Source: Notospermus geniculatus (taxonomy: Eukaryota > Nemertea > Pilidiophora > Heteronemertea > Lineidae). From it: 64,000 nucleotides of DNA. The stretch spans positions 225,327-289,326 of the forward strand of contig NMRB01000165.1 of the NCBI GenBank assembly GCA_002633025.1. Direction: 5' to 3'. Of this stretch, positions 45,580 to 57,670 are shown in pieces; position 1 is the first letter of the stretch; each line of letters opens with the position of its first letter. The notes under the pieces are model-generated. The model made no database searches and was not told the origin of the DNA. It was given only the letters and a program-made list of their open reading frames with translations. The position numbers and the translations under genes are program-made.

Positions 45580-45705
45580 CTGAGAAAATTAACATCATGT
45601 CAAAAGGTGAAAAAGAATTAGAAGAGAAATAGCTGATGCAGATGTCAACAACAATGCAAAAATAATTCTCGGGAGTATGAAGTTGACACGAAGTTTTCAG
45701 AAAAT

Positions 45706-45834
45706 ATAGTTTTCGCAAAGCCCCCGAAACGCCAACGCGAACGCCAATCCCATTGTTCGATGCCACGAAAAGAGCAGCGAACAATAGGATAGACGTTCGC
45801 GTCGGCGTTTCGGGGGCTTTGCGAAAACTCTCTA
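45706..45834. mobile_element. Hairpin element, family 6 copy B
   Basis: Same ends as copy A (ATAGTTTTCGCAAAGCCCCC with the inverse on the right) and the inner arm CGAAACGCCAACGCGAACG. The loop differs from copy A. Confidence 0.85.
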
Positions 45835-48276
45835 TCCTGAGTTGATGTGGCCCGTTGGGCGACCTGGGACTTGAAATGCTTTTTGAACTTGTGATATTCC
45901 ACTCTCCTGTCATTTACAACCGCGTAGCGAGCGAATGAAATGGACGAGGACGCTAAATATGGGGGACAATCAAGGCTATATTTTCCATTTGCAATCATGC
46001 GATTTGTAATTGTACCAAATCTGGTAACTCTCCAGTTCAGAGAAATCTTTCGAGCGTATTCTAGGCGGCGTTGGTTTAGTTACTCAATCTCATTATCCCT
46101 ATCACCATCTAATATTCCAATTAAGACGACGATGGACGCATGGGGACAATCATTTGTTTAGAAAACTCCATTAGTTATCTCTGTATAGTGAATAAATAAC
46201 ACATTAGTTGACTTTCGTTTCAGGCATGGATGTGACAGTGGTCTCGAAGTTCGTCGTTTGAAGCGCAAACTTCGTGATCCTGCTTGATTTGTCGCCCTGA
46301 CAGGATATCAGATTGTCTTTTTTGTTAGACTCCTGCCGCAGTTTCAAACCGCTACCCACAACGTTACCCGCGCTCTGAAACTGCTCCAGTTGATGCGATC
46401 CTCAAAGTATCACTAATAGATGGCGTTAGCTGTCCGATTCGGGGATGTCCCGCTTGGAATCTGCGAGTATGAATACACAGTGTACATTTTGTACATGTAT
46501 CTTAGCCAATCAGAAAGTGTATTACGGTGACGTCGGTTAAACCTGTGATAATGGCTTGCGATTGGATCCCTCGTCAAACGGCGCCATCTATTGATGATCC
46601 TTCATTTTTGGCGCCAGTCATGCGGTGTTTAGTGGGTCTATACCAACTGAACACTGGGGACGAGCGTACTCTTCCATATGAGAAGCTATTTACAACATAC
46701 ATACCATGTACATGTATGTCAGGTCAGCGGTGTTTGGCCACGGCTAAGTCAAGTGTGGCGTGGGGGAGTTGGTGTTTGCAGCTTTCATTGGCAGTGCATT
46801 GCCAACATGACGTTGTAAACCACAGTTGTACTTGGAGGCCACTGGGTGTTAACCGCAGCTAAACACTCCTTGCGCAGTGTCTTCTCACTCATACCTGTCG
46901 TTGACGACAGGTATGAGTGAGAAGACACTGCGCAAGGAGTGTAACCGCAGCATGCAGATTGGCGGCAAAGGTAAACTTCGTGCTTGGGACACTCCGGATA
47001 AGCATAGACTGTATTTATTATTGTCAATTTCCGCGCAGACAAGCGCCATTGGCCATTCCAATCTGCCCAGTGAGATGACAAGCGAACTTAGTAATACGAG
47101 TAGCTTTTGTTGAGCTGTTCAAATAGAGCAGAAATTGGGATTTTAACTCATCGGTTTTTTTTCTGTAGAGATGATGATGAATAACCATATTGAATAGACC
47201 TATAGGGTATGTCATCGCTAGGGTCAGGTGTCCACAGCGAAGGCCCGACGGCATCCGCAGTCTGACGGGGTTTGCCTCGAGACAAACTGAAGGATAAATG
47301 GTAGTAGGGCCTACCCAAGCAAAGGATGTGGTTGAGTGTGCCTCATTTTTTTAGCTAGTATCAGTTACTCAGCGTCAAGAAGTGCCATGTTCTGCACGGC
47401 AGTTGACATTGGTCGACGTAATTGTGTTCTAGGGGAAAAAATATTTGTCAGTTTCATTTGCCATCGACAGGCCAAAGACGGTGAACTTTGCTTTGTAGCT
47501 GCACACACCTTGTTTATCACAGTCAGCGACAGTAGGTTGGAATAAATGGCAACATCAATCATTCGTTAACTTTGATAAGTCATCAGCAACCAAAGTCAAT
47601 TTCTCGTCGTTCGTTCGCAAGAACAGCAGTCAGGGACTTACCAATTTGACGTTTATAATCCAAACTCGAATGGTCAAATACTGGTGACTTTGACTAAGCT
47701 CTTACTGTATCATACTAGTATAAAATCCGTTATTCATGTGGACAAACTTTGATAATAACAAAGATTTACTGTCAACAAGTTTGTCAAGCCGAATGAAGAA
47801 ATATTGTGAGATGCAGCAAATTTATCACCAATCACGTCCTCGGAATTAAGTGTATATCACTGCCCAAGCCATTCGGAGTGTCGATGATAATATAAAATGA
47901 TGTTAGTGACAGATATGTAGCCTAACTCATTTAGCTCAGAAGAACAACTTCTGTAGCAGGCTGGCGGTCTGTGGGATAAGAACGTTAGCAAACGATCTCT
48001 GTCAGGAGACACTGCTCGAATTGGACGCCGGACTCTTGAGTACATAATGGCAAACACGTAAACAAGCTCATCAGCGTCAAATGCAGACTCCTAGGCGTGA
48101 GAAGGAAAAAAGAATGAAACGATTCTGCACAGCAATAGTGATGTTTTTATTATTCAAGTCATCCACGCATTTGAGTGGTTTTTGCCGCTGTCTGTCGCCG
48201 AGTCAATTGCAATGCGATGAAAAAAATCTGTTCAACACCGTCAACATGCAGTTACACTCTCCCCTGTGTACTTGGC
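45835..48276. other. Intergenic stretch, no gene seen
   Basis: Only short open frames, several of them generated by the perfect palindrome at 46863-46942. No domains or convincing splice sites. Confidence 0.45.
46863..46942. repeat. Perfect 80-bp palindrome (39-bp arms, 2-bp spacer)
   Basis: The left arm 46863-46901 (ACACTCCTTGCGCAGTGTCT onward) is matched base for base by the inverted arm 46904-46942, with only TG between. The word AACCGCAGC occurs just outside both ends (46851-46859 and 46943-46951), in the same orientation. No other element-like ends. Confidence 0.95.
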
Positions 48277-48605
48277 CGTGTTCGAAAAGCTTCCCCGAGG
48301 AAATTTCTTCCCCGAGCTTCGGGGAATGTGAGCATGCCCAGTAAAGGCGAATTTCCGAACGATATTTGCGCTTCCTCGGGGAAAGGTACTACTGTGGGTT
48401 GCAGGCGTGAAATGTTCCACGTTTAGCCAATCAGCATGTCGGATTGGAAAGAAAACGAAATGCATGCCGGGAGTTTCCCCAAGTGAGCGACTCGGCGAGT
48501 CGCTCACTTCGGCCAGGCTCGAGGAAGCCTTGGCAGCCTTCCAAATACCTTACCGAACGCTCTCCCGCTTCCCCGAGCTTCCCCGAGGAAGCTTTCCGAA
48601 CACGC
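48277..48605. mobile_element. Foldback element (~330 bp)
   Basis: Ends CGTGTTCGAAAAGCTTCCCC and the inverse (GAGGAAGCTTTCCGAACACG). Many CCCCGAG/CTCGGGG words occur inside. The centre right holds a perfect small hairpin, AAGTGAGCGACTC, then GGC, then the inverse, at 48480-48508. Confidence 0.8.
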
Positions 48606-49933
48606 TAATTGTAAGTCATACATTCACGAGAACTAACCTAGCCGTCGATTCGTGTTTTTGTACAAAAAAAAACGAGTTGAGAAAGACTGTTAGCAAGAGT
48701 TAGATAATGGGGAAAAATGTTGTGGTCACAGCCGATCATCAATCAGATTGTTTCTCATGGAAGCATTCCAGTTTCACGTCGGAACAAAAACGCGAATCGG
48801 CGGCTTTGGGTAGCTCCAAAAATTCATATGCGAGTAGTATTCGATTACGGTCCGCATACAAAAGATTTCATGACCCCGTTGTATAAAGCTGGAAGTAATT
48901 TGAGTGCCCATAGTATTTTTTTTTTAGTTTTTAGGTTTTATGTTTCAAAAGAATTGAACTAAATGCATGGATTATTTCTGTCGTGACATTTGTCAAGAGT
49001 TTTATAGATTGCTTTGTCCAACCACCAGAGAGCAAATCATACATAATTTACCAACTGTTGATGATTTAGGGATTCGACTGCAATGGAACTGCATAAAACA
49101 TGAAATAACATGTCACTTTTTAGCAGAATACATTGCAGATTGGGGTGAAATGCTGACAAGATGAAAAACTGTAGTCGCGAACATTTTAAAGAGAACCTAT
49201 TCGGCCACGACGTTGTGGTTACTTGTTATCCACACACTGTCTATAGAATTGTACATTTCACCATGTCGTCATCGTAAAATGTTGTGCTCCTAGGCCAGGA
49301 TGGAGGGACAGCGACAAAAGAGATGGATCACTCACTTCGCCATCAGTCGATACCGAAATGACGCGCAGGTGTGCCGAGTAAAAAGTTATTTAGAGCCCCG
49401 GAAGGCAGGCGAAGGAAGCACGCCTCACAGTTGGCAAAAAGGGCATTTGACACTATTGCAGGTTGTGGGGCTGAAAGCATTCATTGGCAATCATCTACAG
49501 GGTTGTTCAATTTAAATTATCTTTTGCGTCTAAATATTAAAATCACAAGATGCTTCACCAGTTCAAAAGAGTGTGTTCGCGTGTAATGGCCGGGATCCAT
49601 TAACGCACTCAACTTGCAGCCAGTTTCGATGAAAGTGGCTTTCGCCGACAACTTCTCAGTCAACTTCGTGGGTAGATTAAAATAAATTCAGTTCTTTAAT
49701 CCGTGCGGCGATAGTGACTCGTAGCGGCCACCTCAAAAGTGCAGGAAACAATGTGAAAAAGCTGATCCAGTCGTCCGCAAGAACGAGAACTTGAATAACG
49801 GTACCTCTGGGGGACCTTTATCATAAATGCATTGTCAGTGACAAGAAGAGCGCGAATGCTCACGAAAAACTCCAAGCATTTGTTAGTTTATTGGTCATGA
49901 CATGCGTGCAAAGCGTGTATGAGTTCGGGAGTT
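48606..49933. other. Intergenic stretch, no gene seen
   Basis: Frames at 48717-48962 and 48967-49164 are open but short, with no recognisable motif. No repeat structure noticed. Confidence 0.4.
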
Positions 49934-50190
49934 AAAGGTACTGTCACACTGAACTTCTTCTCAAAACGTCCTCTCCCGTCCTAAAAAAATCGTAAAACGG
50001 GCTAGAAGTGTAGTGTTGGCCAAATAATGTTTCAAAGTGCTGAACACCCTTCCCGTCCGAGCCCGTGCATAAAGTTCGTAAAAAGACTGTAAAAAAGTTG
50101 CCACTGCGTCCACTCCGTTCGCGCACAGTTTGAGACCGTTCCCCAACATTTTCAAGAACGTACTGAGAACTAGCTCAGTGTGATGGGGGC
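49934..50190. mobile_element. Diverged foldback element (~257 bp)
   Basis: The left end AAAGGTACTGTCACACTGAA is mirrored by CTCAGTGTGATGG near the right end. TTCTCAAAACGTCC and AAGAACGTACTGAGAA also pair. The terminal word GTCACACTG matches the shared signature of other elements here. Confidence 0.6.
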
Positions 50191-50709
50191 ATAAGATTTT
50201 CTTTTGGCGTGACTATTTCATTATTGACCATGCTGCTGCAGAAATAAGCCCTTTAAAATTTCGAACCTGGTGTGCATTATGTTTCCCTCAAGGTTTCCTT
50301 CAGCAAATATGGACCACTAAATACCATTTTATGGTCACCACTGTCATGCTGTGGTTGAACTTTGTGAGATAATGGCTGGCAGTAGTCAGGTCAGGTCGCG
50401 CGCGACATTTAACCGAATCCCACTAATGAGATAAATTTGGTTTGCGAAGTCAGCAAGGCCAGTTTTTACCATTGGGTGTCACTTGTTATGTGAAGCGGTC
50501 ATTTGGGGTTTACACACTGCATGATTTAGATGAGTCTGATTGAGATTATGACTTGCTATATATCACACAGTGGTGAGCCAACTGTCATAAGCGCATTTAT
50601 GTTTTAACCACACTAGAAAGAACTAATTTCTGCTGATGTGACCGTTGAGAGTGGAGTTGGATATCATCAACGTTAGTGATTCATGTACGGCGGATAGCGT
50701 TCCTCCTAA

Positions 50710-50988
50710 AGCTGCGTTTACCAGACATCCGGAATGCGGTATAACAGGGACGCGGAATCCCCGGCGGAACGATATGTTGTATAAAGCTGGATTTAGCTGC
50801 ACGCGGTATGCGGATTGCGGAACGCGGTAAGCGGAAAGTTCAATGCATTTCGCATACAACAAATCGCTTCCGCCGGGGATTCCGCGGCCCTATACCGCAT
50901 TCCGCGTGTCAGCTAAATGCAGCTTAAGAAAATGCATTGCATTTTCCGCTTCCGCAATCCGCATTCCGCGTGTCAGCTAAATGCAGCT
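50710..50988. mobile_element. MITE with TAA target duplication (copy 1 only)
   Basis: Ends AGCTGCGTTTACCAGACATC and the diverged inverse (TGTCAGCTAAATGCAGCT), flanked by TAA at 50707-50709 and 50989-50991. Rich in GCGGAATGCGG-type words in both orientations. The right-end segment is duplicated (near 50900 and 50963). Confidence 0.78.
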
Positions 50989-51075
50989 TAAGTCGGTGAA
51001 CCACGTCGTGAAAGGAATTGTGGTAGTCCTTTGAATCCAAGTTCGAGTTACAATAGTCTGCCATTTATACTTGTA

Positions 51076-51552
51076 GGTACGGTTACACCTGTTGAAAATA
51101 CCCGTGTTTTTCCAGACCGGTGTCAAACCCGTGTGTACGAAAAGCCCGGCGAGAGGTCACACTACTACATTTGTAGTTAAGTAGCCCGGCGACAGGTGCG
51201 CTGCATGCACTGACTCTTCGGTCATTTTTGTATTGGCACACATTGTTGGAGGCGCGAAAACGAGGTCACTTAATGGCTGCGCCATCTGTAGCCGTGCTAA
51301 GAACTAACGAAAACACTAGTCCGAACACTGCCTCCTGTTGCTCATTTGCAGAACTGACGGTCGCAACAAGCAGATTCTAAAAAATAGCAATACGAGTCAG
51401 ACGTTCGGACTACGAAAACACGGGATTTCGAATAGCACGGCGAGCTTGCCGTGTCTCAAAAACCCGTGTTTTTCAGACACGGGTTTTTGAAGCCCGGCAA
51501 TTCATAGGCGTGGTCGCAAAAAACCGGGGATTTTATAGTGTAACCACGGCTA
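51076..51552. mobile_element. Foldback element, haplotype copy 1 (~477 bp)
   Basis: The left end GGTACGGTTACACCTGTTGA and the right end (TATAGTGTAACCACGGCTA) are diverged inverses. The inner words AAACCCGTGT and ACACGGGTTT pair, as do AAGCCCGGC and its partner. The same element is present in the duplicated copy at 52222-52699. Confidence 0.72.
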
Positions 51553-51573
51553 ATGTAAAGTCATATTCGAATG

Positions 51574-51574
51574 N
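51574..51574. other. Single-N assembly seam
   Basis: Marks the boundary between the two copies of the 1.2-kb duplication. Confidence 0.85.
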
Positions 51575-51917
51575 GATAATGGCAGGCAGTAGTCAGGTCA
51601 GGTCGCGCGCGACATTTAACCGAATCCCACTAATGAGATAAATTTGGTTTGTGAAGTCAGCAAGGCCAGTTTTTACCATTGGGTGTCGCTTGTTATGTGA
51701 AGCGGTCATTTGGGGTTTACACACTGCATGATTTAGATGAGTCTGATTGAGATTATGACTTGTTATATATCACACAGTGGTGAGCCAACTGTCATAAGCG
51801 CATTGTATGTTTTAACCACACTAGAAAGAACTAATTTCTGCTGATGTGACCGTTTAGAGTGGAGTTGGATATCATCCACGTTAGTGATTCATGTACGGCG
51901 GATAGCGTTCCTCCTAA

Positions 51918-52138
51918 GGCCTAGGTCACAAATGCACCGGGCCCCGTACGATTTTCCCCACCCAGGGGCTTGCTGCGGATTTTAGAGACTGAAACTCGGA
52001 TCTAAGATGAATCATGCCGAAATCACCTCAATAGATAGGCGGAAAGTAGGCTGGATCAAACTGGGCACCGTAGAAATTGGCCAAAATGTCTGTTTTTACT
52101 CGCCGTACGGGCCCCGGAGTGGATATGTGACTGGAGCT
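51918..52138. mobile_element. MITE, family 3 copy B (copy 2 only)
   Basis: Homologous along its length to 13437-13661: GGTCACAAATGCACC at the left, GCCGTACGGGCCCCGGAGTG at the right, and shared inner words CGAAATCACCTCAAT and CAAAATGTCTGTTTTTACTC. It replaces the element at 50710-50988 found at the same site in the other copy. Confidence 0.82.
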
Positions 52139-52221
52139 TTAGTCGGTGAACCATGTGAAAGGAATTGTCACTTGGTAGTCCTTTGAATTCAAGTTCGAGT
52201 TACAATAGTCTGCCATTTATA

Positions 52222-52699
52222 GGTACGGTTACACCTGTTGAAAATACCCGTGTTTTTCCAGACCGGTGTCAAACCCGTGTGTACGAAAAGCCCGGCGAGA
52301 GGTCACACTACTACATTTGTACTTAAGTAGCCCGGCGACAGGTGCGCTGCATGCACTGACTCTTCGGTCATTTTTGTATTGGCACACATTGTTGGAGGCG
52401 CGAAAACGAGGTCACTTAATGGCTGCGCCATCTGTAGCCGTGCTAAGAACTAACGAAAACACTAGTCCGAACACTGCCTCCTGTTGCTCATTTGCAGAAC
52501 TGACGGTCGCAACAAGCAGATTCTAAAAAATAGCAATACGAGTCAGACGTTCGGACTACGAAAACACGGGATTTCGAATAGCACGGCGAGCTTGCCGTGT
52601 CTCAAAAACCCGTGTTTTTCAGACACGGGTTTTTTGAAGCCCGGCAATTCATAGGCGTGGTCGCAAAAAACCGGGGATTTTATAGTGTAACCACGGCTA
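52222..52699. mobile_element. Foldback element, haplotype copy 2
   Basis: Near-identical to 51076-51552 and part of the duplicated block. Small differences only (for example one extra T in the ACACGGGTTTTTT run). Confidence 0.72.
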
Positions 52700-52720
52700 A
52701 TGTAAAGTCATATTCGAATG

Positions 52721-55700
52721 GTCATGATACCTTTATCCCTCGTTGAACAATGACGCGGTACGGGACTTAGGCCTATATAGGCCTATCTTTATTCATGTGA
52801 GAGGTACACATACATGTACATGGACACTCATGTGTCTTTACATTGCTGAAAGGTGCGTTATTAGTGCAAGAACGTACAAAAGCTGTGTGGAAAAAAATGG
52901 TAAACGAGGTATCCTCCCATGTCCAGTTGACTTCAACCCACCCATCCCCTACATGTTGTAGGCCTACATGTGAAGGATGGCATAAACATTGACGCGGTCC
53001 TGACCTACTACGGTATCTTTGAATTTAAAGAAATCCCTGATTGCTCAGAGGCAGTCTGTTGTAAATGAGGATGGTCCTTTCATGCACCGTCATGAGGTAC
53101 TGCGCACCTTCCTGTCATGCCTATGGCACGGCTTTCTCTAATGAGCTGGCTTATGTCTCATTTCCATCCGCACGCGTGACTCAACAAGTTGGGGTTTATT
53201 CGAAATGAAAAATGTAAAGAAGATCACAGAAGCGATGTTCTGTTAGCTTCACTCAGTTCACGACACTGTGTAATGTCAAGTTGAATCTTTCTTTCTTTTT
53301 TCCCTCGTCACGGATGCCGCAATCGGGTTACCAAACTCATAATCAGTTTGGCATCGGTGATTAGTCCTTCCGTATCAATCCGGATGTGACAACCTGGAGA
53401 AATAATGTTATCGGTAATTAATTTTTTAATTGATAAAGAATGAGTGGAGAAACTTCTTGATTTGATTAAAGAGTGATCAGATGGAGATTGTGTGATATTA
53501 TGTGACACGTTTGATCTGGGATTACCAAGGTCGAATGAACCGTCAAAATATGAGAATTTCAATCCGTATTCATCGTGGAAAAGGATAAAAGGAAGGAAAG
53601 ATGGCCGCTTCCCTAAATCGTTTCCTTTTAATCCACGTCATCTTATCATAGTCGGGACTGCTCTGTTAATTCTACCCACACGTAGCAGGTCTTACCTAAT
53701 TGATGGGATACACTACTCATTAGATTTGGTTCGAAAAAAATGATCTCGGAATTCTATCTGAAACGATAAATTTTCCCAGCTTTGATGAGGAAACAAGGTT
53801 AGCTTGTTGAACACGCGGGTTCTTCTTTTACGTTCTCATTTCGTGCCTCGACTACAGTTGACTTCGATACATGAGTTCTAGCGTCCAATGGAATAGTAAG
53901 TCACATTTTTGGAAAAAATGAGTTAAGGCCAAATTCGTACTTACTAGGTATTGTTTCATCATAATAAACAGTTTTTGTTTGCAAAATGTTCGCCAAAGCC
54001 TCGGAAAGACAGTGGTGCACTTACTGGCTTTTTACGTCTAAGTCATCAGAATTGTGACTTACAGTGTTTTTACCTTTGCAAATTCGGCATGAAATCAGAG
54101 GGAAAACATAGCAGATTGCATTTAATCCTGTTGTATGACATATTTTTAATTAGGAGTGTCTTCCACAACAAAACTCTTCCACAAATTGTCATTCCACATA
54201 ATCCCATTTTTCTCGAAAACAACAAAATGTGACATATGATACTAGGTATTTACATTGGACGCAGAGTTGTTCTCTTATCAATCTGCCTTCGTGGGAACGT
54301 CCGCTCTTATACTTTCCTTTTTCGGTTCTGACAATGCCCGGATATTCTGGAAAAGACTTTACTTTAAAACCAAACATGCAGGCGTGTAACGTCCTCGGTA
54401 CCAATGTTTACATGTATATTACGTGGCTGATCTGCCCTTGGCTTGTCAGTTGAAACATGTTGTTCCTTCCCCTGCAGAGAGCTAATGTCCGCTGACAAAG
54501 AAAGAAAATCACCGTTGAAAACTACTGGAATATGCTTTTGTAAACGGCCAAGCCTCCAGGGTATGCCGAGAATCATTTGAAAGGAATTTACGAACTACAT
54601 ATAGGTTTACAGAAGTGCCCCAGGAAAGGTTTTCCGGTGTTGTCAAACACTGACCTGAGAGAAGGTCACGATTGACAATTGGGAGATGGACTTAAAGTCC
54701 TACATGCACCCTTTTTGCAGCTTGTATAATCATTTGGAACAGAATTACAATGAAAGAGCTTTTTATTTCATGAAAAAATTTCAACTGGTTAGAAAGTTAT
54801 GGTTGATTTTGTGAAATGACTCAGCTAAAATCAGAATGGTGTAAGACTGCTTCATTAAGTGATGTCACACTAGGGAATTTGCACAATGAACATGTCAGAT
54901 CCCTGATTAGAGCGGCCTAGTAACCAAATTAAGAAATGTATGTGATGGAAATTCAACAAAATGCAATTATCATGCAGAAACCATGCATCTAGCGTACTCT
55001 GGGTGGTTCAAATTGGAATTAATTTTAGTATGAAATTATCTTTTGTCCTCCTGGAGTTAGACACAGGAAAGTTAACTGTGGGTGATTATCCTGCGGATAA
55101 ACACCACCGACCAAGCAGTGTACAGGCAGCAAAACAATGCTTTTTCTGAATAAGTATGAATTTAATATTTAGTAATATACATGTATAATAAACACCCTTC
55201 GTGAATTCGGCCCTAGTTAGTGAGTTCGGAAGTAGTTAAGCTGGGCATGCGCAGGAGGTTGTTTATCTTCTGGAGCAGCAGAAAAGGAAATCACTTCAAT
55301 AGCTAGATTCCCACGATCAGATCAATACATGAAAATAGTGGCGTCAACCTCCAACAGATTCATAAAGTTTTTTATGCTTGTAATCAAATCAGGGTAAAAA
55401 ATTACATACGCTACGGTAACATCCTTTCATGCGTCAGCATGCAAACGCCATGCAGATTTTGTTTGGCTTTCGATGAGGCTCAACGTCTCCTCTCGTTAAG
55501 CCAACAGTGGAACATGGCCGGTAATGGGCACGATAGCGAAAACGTTGATAATCTGATGACATTCACACGTGTCTTTATTCCTTCTCCGATAGAGCCACAC
55601 ACAGTAACTGGTCTCTCGTGACATTTGGTATGACCTAGGCTTATAAATGTTAATCTGTTCTTCGATATGTTCATGGCAAAGGGAGACGTTGAGGACCGGT

Positions 55701-56346
55701 GTGACATAGTCCACCCAGAATCTTAGTCCAGTTTTATTGTTCAACGAGGGATTAGGATATACTTAGTATGGCTTTCGAAACCATGACCATTTGAACATAG
55801 CAATACAATAACAGACTATTGTGTCCCAGACTATTATTCCTTGGACTTTCTCCTCTGGTACACCTGTTAATACTGATACTTTTGTGCCAGCACATAAAGT
55901 ACTTTCCTCGTAGGTGCATTTTTCCCGATCTGTGCGGAAAGTTTTGGGGATATTCAGCTCAGTTCTTTGTGTTACTCCGGAAAGAATTGTACACATTGTT
56001 CTGCCATTAATAAAGTATCTCAGAATTGCGTCGTCAACGTTATTATCCAGTATTTATCTTGTACGGGGCTATCCTCATAATCTTTCCAACATTTCGTGCT
56101 ATTTACACAGCCAAGCAGACTCTTCTTTGTATTCTTCCTTTGATGTCCCCAATTGGAGAAAGTATTTACGAATTTACAACTAACTCAAAAAGCGGACTTT
56201 ATAACCATAATCCCCAATGCCGCATGAAATAGTCGCGAGTGGGAAGAACTTTTTCGCAAATTGTGTTCGAGTTGGCTTTGTCTGTTGTTATCTGTAGCTT
56301 TCGTACTGCTCGAGGTCCCACTAGCCAGGTCTTTTGTTTCATACAT
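52721..56346. other. Intergenic stretch, no gene seen
   Basis: Only short frames on both strands without motifs, and no repeat or foldback noticed. It is the longest stretch of plain sequence in the second half of the window. Confidence 0.45.
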
Positions 56347-56445
56347 TCTTACGGCAGCAGATTAGTGCCACAAAAAAGAATTTTTTCTCGTTATTACGAG
56401 ATCTTTTCTCGTTATTACGAGATCTCTCCTTTGCTGCCGTAAGGA
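56347..56445. repeat. Foldback with tandem TCTCGTTATTACGAGA palindromes
   Basis: The outer arms CTTACGGCAGCA and its inverse enclose two consecutive copies of TTTTCTCGTTATTACGAGAT. Each copy is itself a perfect palindrome. Confidence 0.85.
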
Positions 56446-57670
56446 TGGATGACGTGATTGAATGATAATCAAACCTTGACAGATCAGTGGAGTCTGCATG
56501 CAGACGATTATTTTATAACGGAGTCTATCGAATCCGACAAAAACTCGTCTGTTTCACGCACGTCTGGGATCGGTGTCCATGCAGCAATGCCACAGGACGA
56601 ACGTTTCCCGACTCATAACTAAATTAGGAGGTACGAAAGTAAAGAGGAATCTAAGCGTTGAGATCTGGCTCCGCTGGTCATTTTTGAAAAACACTAACGT
56701 TAGTTGACAGAAACGCGAAATTCGTGTTTTGACACGTGATCAGTTTAGAAGTCTTCTTCCCATGCGCTGTCACGTAGGGCGTGGTTAAACGAAAGAAGGC
56801 GAGCATCTTTCCATCCAGTCCATGCGGACGAATAAACAAGGCATCGTTCTTGCTTGGGGCTTGAAGAAGATGACATCTATTTCAGCCGGTGACTAGTCAT
56901 GCATAATTGCCTCGGATTTCCTTCTCCAACAAGCTCAGAATCGGGTTGAGAGACGTCATCTCTCGTGAAACATGTTTGGTACCAGTATTATCCTATTCCG
57001 ATGGGAAGTAGAGAAAATTCAACCATTTCTTTACGAGGTCATTAATTACCGTATATGCCCCCTTTGTTCGAATTAACCTCCATCTGAATTAAAATACTGG
57101 CTTTGTGGAGCCTGCAGCTGATGAAAATGTTCTGATTTTTTTATGATCCGGTAAGTGATGAGGTTGTTTACATCTCATCAAGGCCTAAATTTGACATTTA
57201 ATCCTATTATCAAAGATATCGTACATTCCCGTATGTGTGTCGGGAAAATTTGGTTGTCTTCAACATTTTCTCTGCTGATGCGACAGAATAGGATTTCGAC
57301 GTTAGTATATTCACATGCTGCCAGCATCCACCTTCAAATGATGAAAGTTATGTGAACAACGGCATGCTATACTGATCTGATAAAAGGCACTCAAACAATT
57401 AAAACTGTTAAAATCCGATATTGACGAGAAAGTGGAATAAAACAATGCTGTTACATTAGGTTGGCATCAACGCAACCTTTCAAACAAGTTTTTTATGGCG
57501 TCGTTGTTCCCCTTAGTTTTATCAGATTGGGTCATATTTTGGTTGATGCTTACATTGGAAAATTTATAAAGTCAGCTAAGCTTCTCGTGATGATAAAAAA
57601 ACATTTATTTTGCACTCAATCTGGTGAGCGGTGAAAACGTGGTTATAAAAAATCGTTCCTCTACAGCAAG
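56446..57670. other. Intergenic stretch, no gene seen
   Basis: No supported coding region or repeat. A short unmatched stretch of CpG-containing sequence around 56.5-56.9 kb shows no core-promoter motif that I trust. Confidence 0.4.

Larger units (their letters stand above)
50368..52720. repeat. ~1.2-kb duplication with a single-N seam
   Basis: Copy 1 (50368-51573) and copy 2 (51575-52720) both begin GATAATGGCNGGCAGTAGTC and end AAGTCATATTCGAATG. They are nearly identical except for small indels and for different elements occupying the same position: 50710-50988 in copy 1 and 51918-52138 in copy 2. The N at 51574 lies exactly between the copies. Most likely two haplotypes left side by side by the assembler. 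Confidence 0.85.

Noticed and set aside
46877-47113. Open frames on both strands that start with near-identical peptides
   Set aside because: The similarity is produced by the perfect palindrome at 46863-46942.
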